NCBI GenBank assembly: GCA_903832285.1
Contig: CAILAY010000079.1
Location: 1-36,267, forward strand
DNA from: an uncultured beta proteobacterium
GTDB lineage: Bacteria; Pseudomonadota; Gammaproteobacteria; Burkholderiales; Burkholderiaceae_C
Length of the DNA: 36,267 bases
Reading direction: 5' to 3'
This document shows, in pieces, positions 24,411 to 33,935 of this stretch. Below the pieces are notes generated by a model that did no database searches, was not told the DNA's origin, and saw nothing but the letters and a program-made list of their open reading frames with translations. Position 1 is the first letter of the stretch; each line of letters starts with the position of its first letter. A program made the position numbers and the translations under genes.

Positions 24411-27400
24411 TTACCTCACGTTCACGTTGACCGCCACGCTGGTGCTGCTGCCGCTCGCGTTGGTCGCCGTCAGCGTCATCGAGTAGGTTCCTGCCGCTGC
24501 AAAGGTGATTTGCTGGCCCGATGTCGTTACCGTGGCTTTTCCGGTGTTAGGCGTCACGCCAGCCGGTGCAGTCCAGTTCACGGCATAGGTCAGTCCCGCT
24601 ACCGGCGTAAAGCTGAGGCCACCGGTGAACGCTCCCCCGTTTGTACCGTTGGACGCCGTGGCCGTTGGCACACCCGGCAGCGTCAGTTGTGCTGCGCTGG
24701 AGGTTGAGAAGCCGCCGTTGCCGGCAGCGCCCGTCGCCCTGACCTGGAACACATAGGTCGTGTTGCCGTTCAACCCCGTTACGGCCAGACTTGTCGGCAA
24801 CACGCCAGCTACCGCGTTCACCTGGGTCGCATTCCCGAAGGCACCAGCCACACCGTTTGTTACGGTCGCACGCTGAACCGTGTAACTCGTCGCACCCGTC
24901 ACCGAAACCCAGTTCACCGTAACACCTGAGGCGGTCACACCGGACACCGTGGGCTGTGCGGGCGTGGCCGGCAAGGTCCACTGAGTCAGGCTGGTTGAGG
25001 TGGCACAAGTGGCCCCGTTGTTGTTGCAGGCGGCCACGGTATAGACGTTGCTTGTACCCGGCGAAGCGCCCGTCACAGTCAGCGAGGTGCCCGTCAGCGA
25101 CGGTTGTGCGATACCGTTCGCGTTCACGACATAGCTGGTAGCCCCTGCCGGTGCGTTCCAGTTGAGCGTGAAGCCGGTTGTTGAAACACCACTCGATGCC
25201 AGGAAGGCCGGCGCAGCGGGTGTTGTCGCCAGGGTGGTCTGCGCCACGGAACCGGACACGCCACTGCTGCCGATGGCGTTCTTGGCGCTCATCTGGAAGC
25301 TGTAGGTTGTGCTTGCCGACAAACCCACGATCACTGCGGAAGTGGAAGCCGAGCCCAATGAGGCAACCGTTGTCCTCACACCGTTATTGCCCGTGCCCAC
25401 ATTGCTCCAGGGCGCGCCGCCGGTGGTCGAATACTGCAGCGTGTAGCCCGTGGCGCCCGTCACGCTGGTCCAGCCCAGGGTGATGGATGTCGACGTCACG
25501 GCGGACACAGTGGGAGTGGCTGGTGTAGCGGGCAGCGTCAAGTCCGCACTCACCGCACCTGATGCGGTAGACGTTGCGGTCTGACCGAACTTCACTTGCT
25601 GTGCGGCTAGCGTAAAGCTGTACACGCTTCCCAGCGTCAGGGTCACGGTCGTGGACTGCGTCGCGCCTTGGCCAGCAGTCGCAATGCTGGTCGGCGCTGC
25701 GCCATTGATGCTCAGCAGATATGCGGTCGCGCCCGTCACCTTGTTCCAGGTCAGCGTGACGCTGCCGTTGCCATTCACCACCGCGCCTGCACCCACCCAT
25801 GTGGGCATGGCGGGCGCCGTGATTTCGGTGTAGGGAGTCGACGTCGTCGAGCCGGCGTTGTTCCAGGCCACGACTTCGTAGGCGTAGTCGATGCCAGCCT
25901 GCTGCGTCGCGTCGGTGTACTGGGTCACGTTGGCCGGTGTCGCACCGATCTGCTGATAACCGCCCAGGTTGCCATTCACCGAGTACGTCGCTCGCAGCAC
26001 CTTGAAGCCGATTTCATTCTTCGGATTGGCCAGGGTTGCCAACACCGCCGACGCCACACCGGCATTCACTGCAACCGCGGGGGTCGGATCGGTCCAGGTC
26101 AGCACGCCGCCGCTGCCGCCCAATTGGGTCGGCGCATCCGGCTTGGTGACAGTGGGATGAAACACCACCGGGCGCGTGAAGTCATCTTCCGCATGTCCCA
26201 GGATGGCCGAACCCCAAGTGAACTCGTTGTCGTAATTGGCCACCACGTTGGTGGTGGTCGTCAGCAGCGGCGCACCTACGGCATTCGCTGGCGCACCGGC
26301 CGGAATGGGCGCTGTCACCGCCGGATCAACCGTGAAGCCCAGGCCCGAACCGGCTGCGCCAACCTTCCGGGACGGATCCTGCAGGCGCGAGCTTGCGGGC
26401 AAGCCGAACGGCACCGTGGGACGCTTGGCGCGCATCGCCACCACAGCGTCTTCCAGGGGGTTGAGCCGGATCGTGTCTTTCCAGCCCACCTCGTTGGTTG
26501 CAGGCGCCTTCACGGTGCCATCCCAACCCACGCGGTTGATCAGTTGCACGTCCACCATGTCGAAGCGGATCGAGTTCGACCAGAAGCCGTTGTCCACGAG
26601 CTTCCAGATCTGCACTTCGCCGTCCTTGATTATTTCGGTGGGCGAATCGATGTAGTTCAATGGGATCGTGGTCTGGATAACACCGCTGGTCATGGGCAGT
26701 TCCACGCCGCCGGTGGAGTTGTAGCGACCGTAGTCATCGAACAATTCCTGCTCGGCCTTGGTCAGCACCGGAATCGATTTGAAGTTGCTCGTCTTCACAA
26801 CCGCCTGCGCCCCGACGCCGCTGGTGCCGCTCGGATTGGTGAACGTGACCAGTGGCGCGCAGACATAGCCTGAACCCAGCGTGACATTGGTAAAACCGGT
26901 GACCTGTTGCGTGCTCGGAACGGCCGGAGTCTTCACCTTGCCATTGGGAAACAGCACAGCTGGCGTTCCCTGATCTACCACCGCAATGGCGGCTGCAGAC
27001 ACGCCCGCAACACCGTTCACGGTCGGCAGGCAATTGACACCGTTCACCGTGCTATTGAAAACCACCGTCGGCGGATTCTTCGGGTCGTAGCCCGTACCGG
27101 AACCCGGGGTGGCATTGCCCACGACGGCGCCGCCTGCCACCACCGTGCCACCTGAAGTGATCAGGTCCAGCCCGGTGATCGAGAGCGCGCCGCTGGTGGA
27201 GAAGTCCAGGTTGGGCTGTGCGATGGAGCCCGTTGCAACGTGGGCATAGACATCCGCGTCGTTCGTGCCGAATGCGGCGTTGTAAGCCACAGCCGGAACG
27301 ATGGGCGCGGATTGCGATGCGCCGTAGGCAAGGGGCAAGGCGGCGGCCAAAGCCACTGCATCAAAGGGAGTCGCGGCTGCAACCGACGGTGTCGACGAGG

Positions 27401-29456
27401 GACCCTTCACCACGATCTGCATCATCGTGCGCGTGTTCGGTCCGTAGCCGGGCTGGGTGCTGTAGGCGCCGCCCTGCCCCGTCAGATCGGGGTTGCCGGT
27501 GTAGTAGTCGTTGCGCGGATCGTTGAACGGTGTGGGCGCGGGTGCGTCGTTGTACAGGATCAGCGTCTGGCCGGCATAGGCCGAGAAGTCGACCACGGCG
27601 TCGGCACGTTCGGCCGGGCCCAGCAGCATGCCGTAACCGTAGATGTTCAGCACCGTGATGGAGCGACGATTCTGCTCATAGGTCACGGGCTGCGAGGGGA
27701 TGTCCACCGGATTGGGCAACAGTCCGCCATCGTTGCCGATGACGATGAAATCAGGGCCGGAGGTGGCCGGGTCGGGTGCGCCGCCGGCGCGGCCGTCCGT
27801 GGGCCAGGCGCGGCTGGGACCGGAAGGTTCGGAATTGATGTTCCACGGCAGATTGGGGTACTGCGGCGACGGTAACTGGACGCCATTCACGGCATCCCAG
27901 CCCGGCGGATTGCCGGCCACGTCGGCGGCCGCTGGGATCATCTTGACTTCGGTGTTGGTGAAGAAAAGTTGATTGCCGCTTGCGTCGAAAGTGGGGTTGC
28001 CATTCTGGTCGAGCTGCGGCGCCTTGACCGTCGCATCGGCCTTGTACAAACCCAGGTTGATGTAGCGGTCGTTGCTGGCATTCAGGATGCGCAGGCGATA
28101 GGCTTTCGGGTCCACTGTGAGCGTGGGATACGCCGTGCCGTTGATGACCGGGGTGTCCAGATAGGCTTCGGGTGTGAAGCTCGGCGTGGGCAGCGTGGCC
28201 TTGGCGACAGTCACGGGAAATATCGGCCAGAACAAAGGACCGTAGTCCCAGCGGCCCACCGGGTTCACGCCATTCACCGAACTCGGGTCCTGATTGGTTT
28301 CGTACACGTGCGGGAACCACAGGTCGCCGGGTTGGCCCCAGGTCCATTTGGCATCCTGCTGCGCGATGTTGGCGGGCACAAAAGTCTTGTCCTCGATGAT
28401 CAGGGGGATCTGCTCCGCAGGGATCGTTCCCGCAGTGACGAGCGCCTGCTCCGCAGCATCCGTGACGAAATAGCCGGCTTCCAGACCCGCGTAGGAATTC
28501 AGCCGTGTCAGGCCCGAAGTGCGGTCTTGATAGAACATGAAACGCGCACTCAGATCGTTCGGGAAATAGAGCGTGGTCGAGCCTGCACCGGGGTCGGCCA
28601 TGTCGGGCACATTCTGGGCACTCACGCCTTTGGTGTAAGGCGTTGCCTCAGCTGCCGGAGCCACCCATTGATGGGGCGAGCCCGCGCTGATCCACGGCGA
28701 CTGTCCGCCCACCAGATGGATTTCGGCACGGTTTTGCGTGTAGCTGTTGACGCCATCCGGCCCCAGGCCTGCGCCCGTGATGGTCGTATCCACGGGAATG
28801 AAAAGCTTGCCACCCGCGCCGGTGGGCAGGTAGTTGGTGAACTTCACGCGCACCGCCGTACCCTTGGTGGAGTTGATGATGGGGCCGAGGTGATGCGGTG
28901 CATCCACCACGCTCAACACCGTGCCGTCCAGCGTGGTGAAGGAGGTGGCGGCCACGCCCTTCGCAGCCAGGCCCGGTGTCATGAGTTGCACATAGCCGCG
29001 CAGATGCGTGGCCTTGGGCAGATCGCTGTGCATCTTCTCTGCATATTCGACCGCCGCGATTTCGTAGTAGTCGTCGCCTGTCGTCACGCCATTGCCGTCA
29101 ACCCATTTTTCCGCAACCGCGACCGGGATGTATTGGCCCAGATTGTTGGCCTTGGCCGCACCCATTCCGGGCAGCGTGTCGACGAACTTGCGCAGTGCCT
29201 TGCCGGTCGCAGCGACGTAGGGCAGACCGGTTGCCGGGTCGATTCTTGCGCCGTTCGCGTCGAGTTGGGGCGCCGGCCCTGCAGGGCTGTTGGCGTAGTA
29301 GGTCGGAACCACCACCGGGGTGTTGCTGGTGTTCACGCCCGAGCCAAAACCGGAGCCCGCGTGGGCCACGTTCAAGGCGAACTGCGAACCCACGGCCATT
29401 GCGATGGCCGCGGCAAGGGGGCTGAACTGAAAGGAATTGCGTTGGACGTTCTTCAC
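24411..29456 (-). CDS. MofA-like multicopper oxidase paralogue lacking copper ligands, with FnIII repeats
   Basis: Exported giant of 1681 residues; signal peptide ends near NVAHA. Residues about 30-1110 follow the paralogue at 29481-33635 closely, but the copper motifs are broken. HWHG is HLVG (His247 kept), HDH is QDR (310-312), HPVHFH is NSIRFD (961-966), and HCHILGH is GSAILGH (1082-1088, only His1088 kept). Nine of eleven ligand positions are lost by substitution, while the frame stays open. An extra region (about 745-880) has two GSGY/GTGY-type units. The C-terminal 570 residues hold about five fibronectin-III-like domains and a final PKD/Ig-like domain. Start GTG with CGGAG nine bases upstream, 24 bases after the active oxidase gene. 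Oxidase activity is very unlikely; a scaffold, mineral-binding or partner role is inferred. Confidence 0.88.
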   Translation of the reverse strand: MKNVQRNSFQFSPLAAAIAMAVGSQFALNVAHAGSGFGSGVNTSNTPVVVPTYYANSPAGPAPQLDANGARIDPATGLPYVAATGKALRKFVDTLPGMGAAKANNLGQYIPVAVAEKWVDGNGVTTGDDYYEIAAVEYAEKMHSDLPKATHLRGYVQLMTPGLAAKGVAATSFTTLDGTVLSVVDAPHHLGPIINSTKGTAVRVKFTNYLPTGAGGKLFIPVDTTITGAGLGPDGVNSYTQNRAEIHLVGGQSPWISAGSPHQWVAPAAEATPYTKGVSAQNVPDMADPGAGSTTLYFPNDLSARFMFYQDRTSGLTRLNSYAGLEAGYFVTDAAEQALVTAGTIPAEQIPLIIEDKTFVPANIAQQDAKWTWGQPGDLWFPHVYETNQDPSSVNGVNPVGRWDYGPLFWPIFPVTVAKATLPTPSFTPEAYLDTPVINGTAYPTLTVDPKAYRLRILNASNDRYINLGLYKADATVKAPQLDQNGNPTFDASGNQLFFTNTEVKMIPAAADVAGNPPGWDAVNGVQLPSPQYPNLPWNINSEPSGPSRAWPTDGRAGGAPDPATSGPDFIVIGNDGGLLPNPVDIPSQPVTYEQNRRSITVLNIYGYGMLLGPAERADAVVDFSAYAGQTLILYNDAPAPTPFNDPRNDYYTGNPDLTGQGGAYSTQPGYGPNTRTMMQIVVKGPSSTPSVAAATPFDAVALAAALPLAYGASQSAPIVPAVAYNAAFGTNDADVYAHVATGSIAQPNLDFSTSGALSITGLDLITSGGTVVAGGAVVGNATPGSGTGYDPKNPPTVVFNSTVNGVNCLPTVNGVAGVSAAAIAVVDQGTPAVLFPNGKVKTPAVPSTQQVTGFTNVTLGSGYVCAPLVTFTNPSGTSGVGAQAVVKTSNFKSIPVLTKAEQELFDDYGRYNSTGGVELPMTSGVIQTTIPLNYIDSPTEIIKDGEVQIWKLVDNGFWSNSIRFDMVDVQLINRVGWDGTVKAPATNEVGWKDTIRLNPLEDAVVAMRAKRPTVPFGLPASSRLQDPSRKVGAAGSGLGFTVDPAVTAPIPAGAPANAVGAPLLTTTTNVVANYDNEFTWGSAILGHAEDDFTRPVVFHPTVTKPDAPTQLGGSGGVLTWTDPTPAVAVNAGVASAVLATLANPKNEIGFKVLRATYSVNGNLGGYQQIGATPANVTQYTDATQQAGIDYAYEVVAWNNAGSTTSTPYTEITAPAMPTWVGAGAVVNGNGSVTLTWNKVTGATAYLLSINGAAPTSIATAGQGATQSTTVTLTLGSVYSFTLAAQQVKFGQTATSTASGAVSADLTLPATPATPTVSAVTSTSITLGWTSVTGATGYTLQYSTTGGAPWSNVGTGNNGVRTTVASLGSASTSAVIVGLSASTTYSFQMSAKNAIGSSGVSGSVAQTTLATTPAAPAFLASSGVSTTGFTLNWNAPAGATSYVVNANGIAQPSLTGTSLTVTGASPGTSNVYTVAACNNNGATCATSTSLTQWTLPATPAQPTVSGVTASGVTVNWVSVTGATSYTVQRATVTNGVAGAFGNATQVNAVAGVLPTSLAVTGLNGNTTYVFQVRATGAAGNGGFSTSSAAQLTLPGVPTATASNGTNGGAFTGGLSFTPVAGLTYAVNWTAPAGVTPNTGKATVTTSGQQITFAAAGTYSMTLTATNASGSSTSVAVNVNVR

Positions 29457-29480
29457 GATGTCTGACTCCGGTTGGGATTC

Positions 29481-32400
29481 TTATTGGACGCTGGCTGTCA
29501 TGTTGACAGGTGCCGAACTTCCCGCGTTGCTGTTCGCAACAAGCTGGATGTTATAGCTGCCCGTCGGCAGACCGACCACAGTGGCCCCGGTCGCGCCGGG
29601 TGCCAGCGTCAGCGTGATCGCCGAGCCACTAGGCGGCGCCAGGACGAGCGTGAAGCCGCTCACATTTTTCACGTTGCGCACGTCGTTGCCCCAGCTCACC
29701 GTGAGGGCACCCACGTTACCCGTTGCAACCGGGTTCACCGGAGCATAGACACTGCCGGTGTACACGCTGGTTGCCGCAACGGCGGTGGCGCCGCTGAGCG
29801 TCTGTGCCGACACCGTGAAGGCGTTGTTTCCGCCTGCGGTCAAGCTTGCGCTGGGCACGGTGCAACTTGTCGCGGTGGCACTGGCACAGGTGAAGCTCCC
29901 GCCATTCACGCTCACGCTGTAGCTCGTCGCTCCAGGAACGGCAACCCAGCTCAGAGTCACCGACCCGTCTGCATTCAACAACTGCGACAGTCCGGTCGGG
30001 CCCGCTGCGGTGGATGTGAGCGCGGGTGCCGGCACATTGGATACCGGCGCAACCACACCACCCACACCAGCAAGTGCCCCGACCTGTGCACCGGCAACCG
30101 TGGTCGAAGTACCTGCGACAGAATTGCCGGCCGCGTTGTAGGCAACCACGGTATAGACGTAGGCTGCTTTGACGCTGGCATCGGTCCAGCTGGTCGTGTT
30201 CGCGGGCAGCGTGGCCACCAGGTTGGCGCCGCGGTACACCTTGAAGCCGATCTCGTTCTTCGGGCTGCTGGTGGGCGTGGGGTAAGCCGCGTTCGTTCCG
30301 GCAGTGGGAATGCCTTGCGCATCCTGACCGCCGTAGGGCGTGGTGTCAGTCCAGGACACTGTGGTACCCGAGACTTTCACCGCGGCCGGTGCGTCGGGCA
30401 CCACCACATTCGGATGGAAGATGAAGGGACGCATAAAGTCGTTTTCTTCGTGGCCCAGGATGTGGCAATGCCACACATATTCGTTGTCGAAATCCGTCAG
30501 CTTGTTCGAGTAGACCGTGGTCCTCACGTTCTTCGTGGCACCGTTCACAAGTTGCGTCTGGAACGTCGGCGCCTGACCGGTGGTCGGGTCGATCTGCGTG
30601 AAGCCCAGTTGCGAGTCCACGCTTTGCGATGGGTCCAGCACGCGCTGGCTCCTGGGCAGGCCGAACGGCGTCACCGGGTGCACCGCCTTCACGGCCACGT
30701 ACACGTCTTCCAGCGGATTCATGCGCAGCGTTTCCTTCCAGCCCACTTCGTTGGCCTCGGGCGGCTTGATGGTACCGTCCCAGCTCACGCGGTTGATCAC
30801 CTGCACGTTCACCAGGTGAAAGTGCACCGGGTGCGAGTCCACACCGTTGTGCGTGATCTTCCAGACCTGGGTGTCCAGGTCGCTGGCCCAGTCGTTGATG
30901 GCGTCCAGGTTTTCCACCGGCGTATCGATATAGGCCAACGGTATGGTCGTTGCCACCGTTGCGCTGGAGAACGGCAGTTCCACCGCCAGCGTGGCGTTCA
31001 TGCGACCGTAGATCGGATCAAACAATTCCTGAATGGCCTTGTTGATGACCTTGATGGTTTTGGTTTGCAGCACGCCGTTCACATCCTTGGCCTTGTAGGT
31101 GAACAGGCCATTGGTGGCGAGCGAACCCGTGCCGATGCTGGCGTAGTTGTTTTGCTCGCTCATGCCGAAGGGCGCGTTGTAGGCGACTTCCGGAATCAGC
31201 GGTGCCGGTTGCGATGCCGCATACGCCACAGGCAGGTTGTTCGCCAAGGCAGCCACGTCGAGGGCACCGCCCGCGCCGGAATTGTTGCTTGAGTTCACCA
31301 CGATCTGCATCACCGTGCGTGTGTTGGGGCCGTAGCCTGCCAGCGTGTCGTAGGCGCCGCCGGCCTGGGTCTGGTCGCCCACACCGGTGAAGTAGTCGAT
31401 GCGCGGATCGTAGCCGGGCATGGGAGCGGGTGCGTCGTTGTACAGGATCAGCGTTTGCCCTGCGTACTTGCTGAAGTCGATCAGCACGTCGGCACGCTCG
31501 CCACCACCCAGCAGCAGTTGATGATTCAGCACGTTGAACACAGTGATGCTGCGCACGTTTTGTTCGAACGTGACAGGCTGTGCTTTCCACACCCCGGGCG
31601 CGGGCAGCAAGCCGCCTTCGTTGCCGATCTGCACGATGTCGGGGCCGGCCGTTGCGGGGTCGGGCACACCACCAGCGCGACCGTCCGTAGGCCAGGTGGC
31701 CGGGAAGCCCGCAGTCGGCACAGCTGCCACCATCTTCACTTCGGTACAGGTGGCCAGTGCGCCGGTCTGACCGGGTGCCAGCACGTTCGGCGCAGGAGCA
31801 GGATTGGTGCTGGTATCGCACACCTTGCCGGCGCCATCAACGGCCTGGTACAGGCCCAGGTTTTGTGTGCGGTCGTTGCCGATGCTCAGGATGCGAAAGC
31901 GATAGGCCTTGGGGTCCACGGTGAGCGTGGGATAGGCCTGTCCGTTCACGGTGGGCGTATCCATGAAGGCTTCGGGCGTGGCGGTCACATGACCATATTC
32001 ACCCGTAGGCAGGGACATCTGCGCCGGGAACACCGGCCAGAACCAGGGCCCCCAGTCCCAGCGACCCACCGGGTTGGTGCCGTCGATCGAGTTCGGATCC
32101 TGATTGGTTTCATACACGTGCGGGAAGAACAGGTCGCCCGGCTGACCCCAGTGGTTCAGATCCCATTTGGCGTCCTGTGATTGCACCGGCAGTCCGGCTG
32201 CGTTGGTGGGGTTCGGACCGACGTTCTTGGGCACGAAAGTCTTGTCCTGAATCACCAGCGGAATGCCCACCGTGTCCAGCAACGGAACCGCTGCAGCGAG
32301 CGAGGAACCATCGGGCAACGCCAGATTGACGTTGAGCGCCTTGGCCACCATCGAGAGCTCGGTCATGTCGTACACGATGTAGCCGGCGGCCTCGCCCGTA

Positions 32401-33635
32401 TAGGCGTTGAGTTTGGTCAGGCCGGAGGTGTGGTCGTGGTACATCATCAAACGACCGCTCAGGTTGTTCGGGTAGTACAGCGTGTACGAACCGGGGCCTG
32501 GATCGGGCATGTCGGGCACGTTGGCGGCGGCGTCGCCCTTGCCCATGCCGTCGGGATGAGCGGCATCCGTCATGCTGTTGGCAACGTCCCCTGCCGGCGT
32601 AAACCATTGATGCGGCGTGCCGTCGCTGATCCAGGGCGAGTCGCCGCCGTGCCAATGGATGGCGACGCGATTCTCGGAGAAGCTGATGGGCTTGCCGGTC
32701 TTGGGATCCAGTACGGGGTTGCCGTTGCCGTCCGACACCGGACCGCCGCCAGCGATCAACTCGTCCACAGGCAGGGGCAATTCACCGCCCTTGCCGGTTG
32801 GAGAACCATGCGACACGCCCTGCGCGTCGGTGTAAGGCAAGTAGTTGGTGGCCTTGATGCGCACCGCCGTGCCGCGCGCGACAACGATGGACGGACCCAG
32901 GTAGTTGGGCGCATGCACAAAGTAAACCTGCTTGTTCGTCTGCACCCATTTGCCGGCCGCGTTCTGCTCCCATTTGTAGATCGGCGTGCCGTCCAGATAG
33001 GTGCCGGGAATGTGGTCGCTGCCCACGACGCCGGTGATGTCCTTCAGGCCCGCGGCAATGGCCGGTGTCTCGATCTGCACATAGCCGCGCAGGCGCGTCT
33101 TCTTGGGCAAATCGGGGTGCATCTGCAATTCGTATTCGACGATGGCCACTTCGTAGTAGTCGTCGTTGGTGTGGGCGCCGGTGATGGGGTTTACCCATTT
33201 TTCCGGCAGGCCCACCGGGATGCCGTCGCCTTCGAGGCCGTTGTACACGCCGGGCAGCGGCTTGACGAACTTGCGCAGCGCCGTGCCGGTGTCCACCAGC
33301 TTGCCTGCAGCAAGGGCTTCGGCCACGGTGTAGGCAGCGTTGGTGGCAGGGTTGATCGTCGCCAGCACACCCGCGATCGTCACTGGATTTCCTGCGGCAT
33401 CCAGCACCGGCAAATGATCCGCGCCAAGTGCCACCTGCACGCCTTGCGGGCTGTTGGCGTAAAAGGTGGGCACCGCAATCTGGCGCCCCGAAATATCCGT
33501 ATTGGGACCGAAGCCTGCATTGGCAAATGCCGCGTTGGGCGCCAGTTGCGCGGCCACGGCCAACAGCATCCCGGCGACCACCGGATGGAGCTTCGTGGAT
33601 CTGTCGTGGGTCGGGTTCATGTTGGTAACTTTCAT
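29481..33635 (-). CDS. mofA: Giant MofA-type multicopper oxidase
   Basis: Exported protein of 1384 residues, with a signal peptide ending near NAAFA. All four copper motifs are intact: HWHG (His327, His329), HDH (His400, His402), HPVHFH (His935, 938, 940) and HCHILGHEENDFM (His1056, Cys1057, His1058, His1062). The type 1 axial position is Phe1067, with Met one residue later. Residues about 1085-1384 form three fibronectin-III-like domains. Large MofA proteins of Leptothrix are linked to Mn(II) oxidation; Mn, Fe or another substrate cannot be decided from sequence. AGGAG nine bases before the ATG supports the start. Downstream genes encode an inactive-looking paralogue, a cytochrome c and a SCO protein. 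Expected location is the cell surface or outside, probably through the adjacent secretion system. Confidence 0.9.
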   Translation of the reverse strand: MKVTNMNPTHDRSTKLHPVVAGMLLAVAAQLAPNAAFANAGFGPNTDISGRQIAVPTFYANSPQGVQVALGADHLPVLDAAGNPVTIAGVLATINPATNAAYTVAEALAAGKLVDTGTALRKFVKPLPGVYNGLEGDGIPVGLPEKWVNPITGAHTNDDYYEVAIVEYELQMHPDLPKKTRLRGYVQIETPAIAAGLKDITGVVGSDHIPGTYLDGTPIYKWEQNAAGKWVQTNKQVYFVHAPNYLGPSIVVARGTAVRIKATNYLPYTDAQGVSHGSPTGKGGELPLPVDELIAGGGPVSDGNGNPVLDPKTGKPISFSENRVAIHWHGGDSPWISDGTPHQWFTPAGDVANSMTDAAHPDGMGKGDAAANVPDMPDPGPGSYTLYYPNNLSGRLMMYHDHTSGLTKLNAYTGEAAGYIVYDMTELSMVAKALNVNLALPDGSSLAAAVPLLDTVGIPLVIQDKTFVPKNVGPNPTNAAGLPVQSQDAKWDLNHWGQPGDLFFPHVYETNQDPNSIDGTNPVGRWDWGPWFWPVFPAQMSLPTGEYGHVTATPEAFMDTPTVNGQAYPTLTVDPKAYRFRILSIGNDRTQNLGLYQAVDGAGKVCDTSTNPAPAPNVLAPGQTGALATCTEVKMVAAVPTAGFPATWPTDGRAGGVPDPATAGPDIVQIGNEGGLLPAPGVWKAQPVTFEQNVRSITVFNVLNHQLLLGGGERADVLIDFSKYAGQTLILYNDAPAPMPGYDPRIDYFTGVGDQTQAGGAYDTLAGYGPNTRTVMQIVVNSSNNSGAGGALDVAALANNLPVAYAASQPAPLIPEVAYNAPFGMSEQNNYASIGTGSLATNGLFTYKAKDVNGVLQTKTIKVINKAIQELFDPIYGRMNATLAVELPFSSATVATTIPLAYIDTPVENLDAINDWASDLDTQVWKITHNGVDSHPVHFHLVNVQVINRVSWDGTIKPPEANEVGWKETLRMNPLEDVYVAVKAVHPVTPFGLPRSQRVLDPSQSVDSQLGFTQIDPTTGQAPTFQTQLVNGATKNVRTTVYSNKLTDFDNEYVWHCHILGHEENDFMRPFIFHPNVVVPDAPAAVKVSGTTVSWTDTTPYGGQDAQGIPTAGTNAAYPTPTSSPKNEIGFKVYRGANLVATLPANTTSWTDASVKAAYVYTVVAYNAAGNSVAGTSTTVAGAQVGALAGVGGVVAPVSNVPAPALTSTAAGPTGLSQLLNADGSVTLSWVAVPGATSYSVSVNGGSFTCASATATSCTVPSASLTAGGNNAFTVSAQTLSGATAVAATSVYTGSVYAPVNPVATGNVGALTVSWGNDVRNVKNVSGFTLVLAPPSGSAITLTLAPGATGATVVGLPTGSYNIQLVANSNAGSSAPVNMTASVQ

Positions 33636-33770
33636 GCCGTTTAACTCCTAAACGTTGAGCTGTTTTCGTGCTACGCCTGGTCTTCCCCACACTGGCCACG
33701 TTCTGCCCAGCTCAATCCAATGACGATGCGTGATTCTTTCCGACATCGCACCTGCCGACCCTTCCCAACC

Positions 33771-33820
33771 ACCCTACATCGGATGCCAACAAACCCTCTG
33801 CCATGGTAGGGTCTACCCTA
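33771..33820. promoter_or_regulatory. Cluster of TAGGGT motifs upstream of the multicopper oxidase gene
   Basis: In the roughly 300-base gap before the oxidase gene, GGTAGGGTCTACCCTA (33805-33820) contains a perfect 6-2-6 inverted repeat (TAGGGT, CT, ACCCTA). Another ACCCTAC lies at 33771-33777, about 43 bases nearer the gene, which is about four helical turns. The first 14 bases match the site at 22391 at 13 positions. I read this as the probable operator region of the oxidase operon. I could not place confident -35 and -10 boxes. Confidence 0.55.
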
Positions 33821-33865
33821 ATAACACCGGCTTCATCCTGTTTTCACAGCTGAAAGGCAGCGCAC

Positions 33866-33908
33866 AAAAGAAAACGCGGTGGCGGCCTTTGCAGACCTGC
33901 CACCGCGT
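33866..33908 (-). terminator. Rho-independent terminator after the FKBP genes
   Basis: A 10-bp stem (33874-33883 with 33899-33908, ACGCGGTGGC/GCCACCGCGT) with a 15-base loop is followed, in minus-strand direction, by TTTTCTTTT (33866-33874 on the plus strand reads AAAAGAAAA). It lies 28 bases past the FKBP stop and separates the FKBP pair from the oxidase operon. Confidence 0.8.
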
Positions 33909-33935
33909 CAGCGGTTAAGCGTCAAGTTTCAGTCG

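Noticed and set aside
24411..29456. Loss of copper ligands explained by sequencing error or pseudogene decay
   Set aside because: All four motifs changed by substitution within a continuous frame with an intact signal peptide and repeats; errors would more often give frameshifts.
29472..31292. Long plus-strand reading frames opposite the oxidase genes (also 27969-29465 and 32181-33644)
   Set aside because: They mirror the GC-rich third positions of the real genes, are rich in Arg and His, and show no domain, signal or ribosome-binding site.
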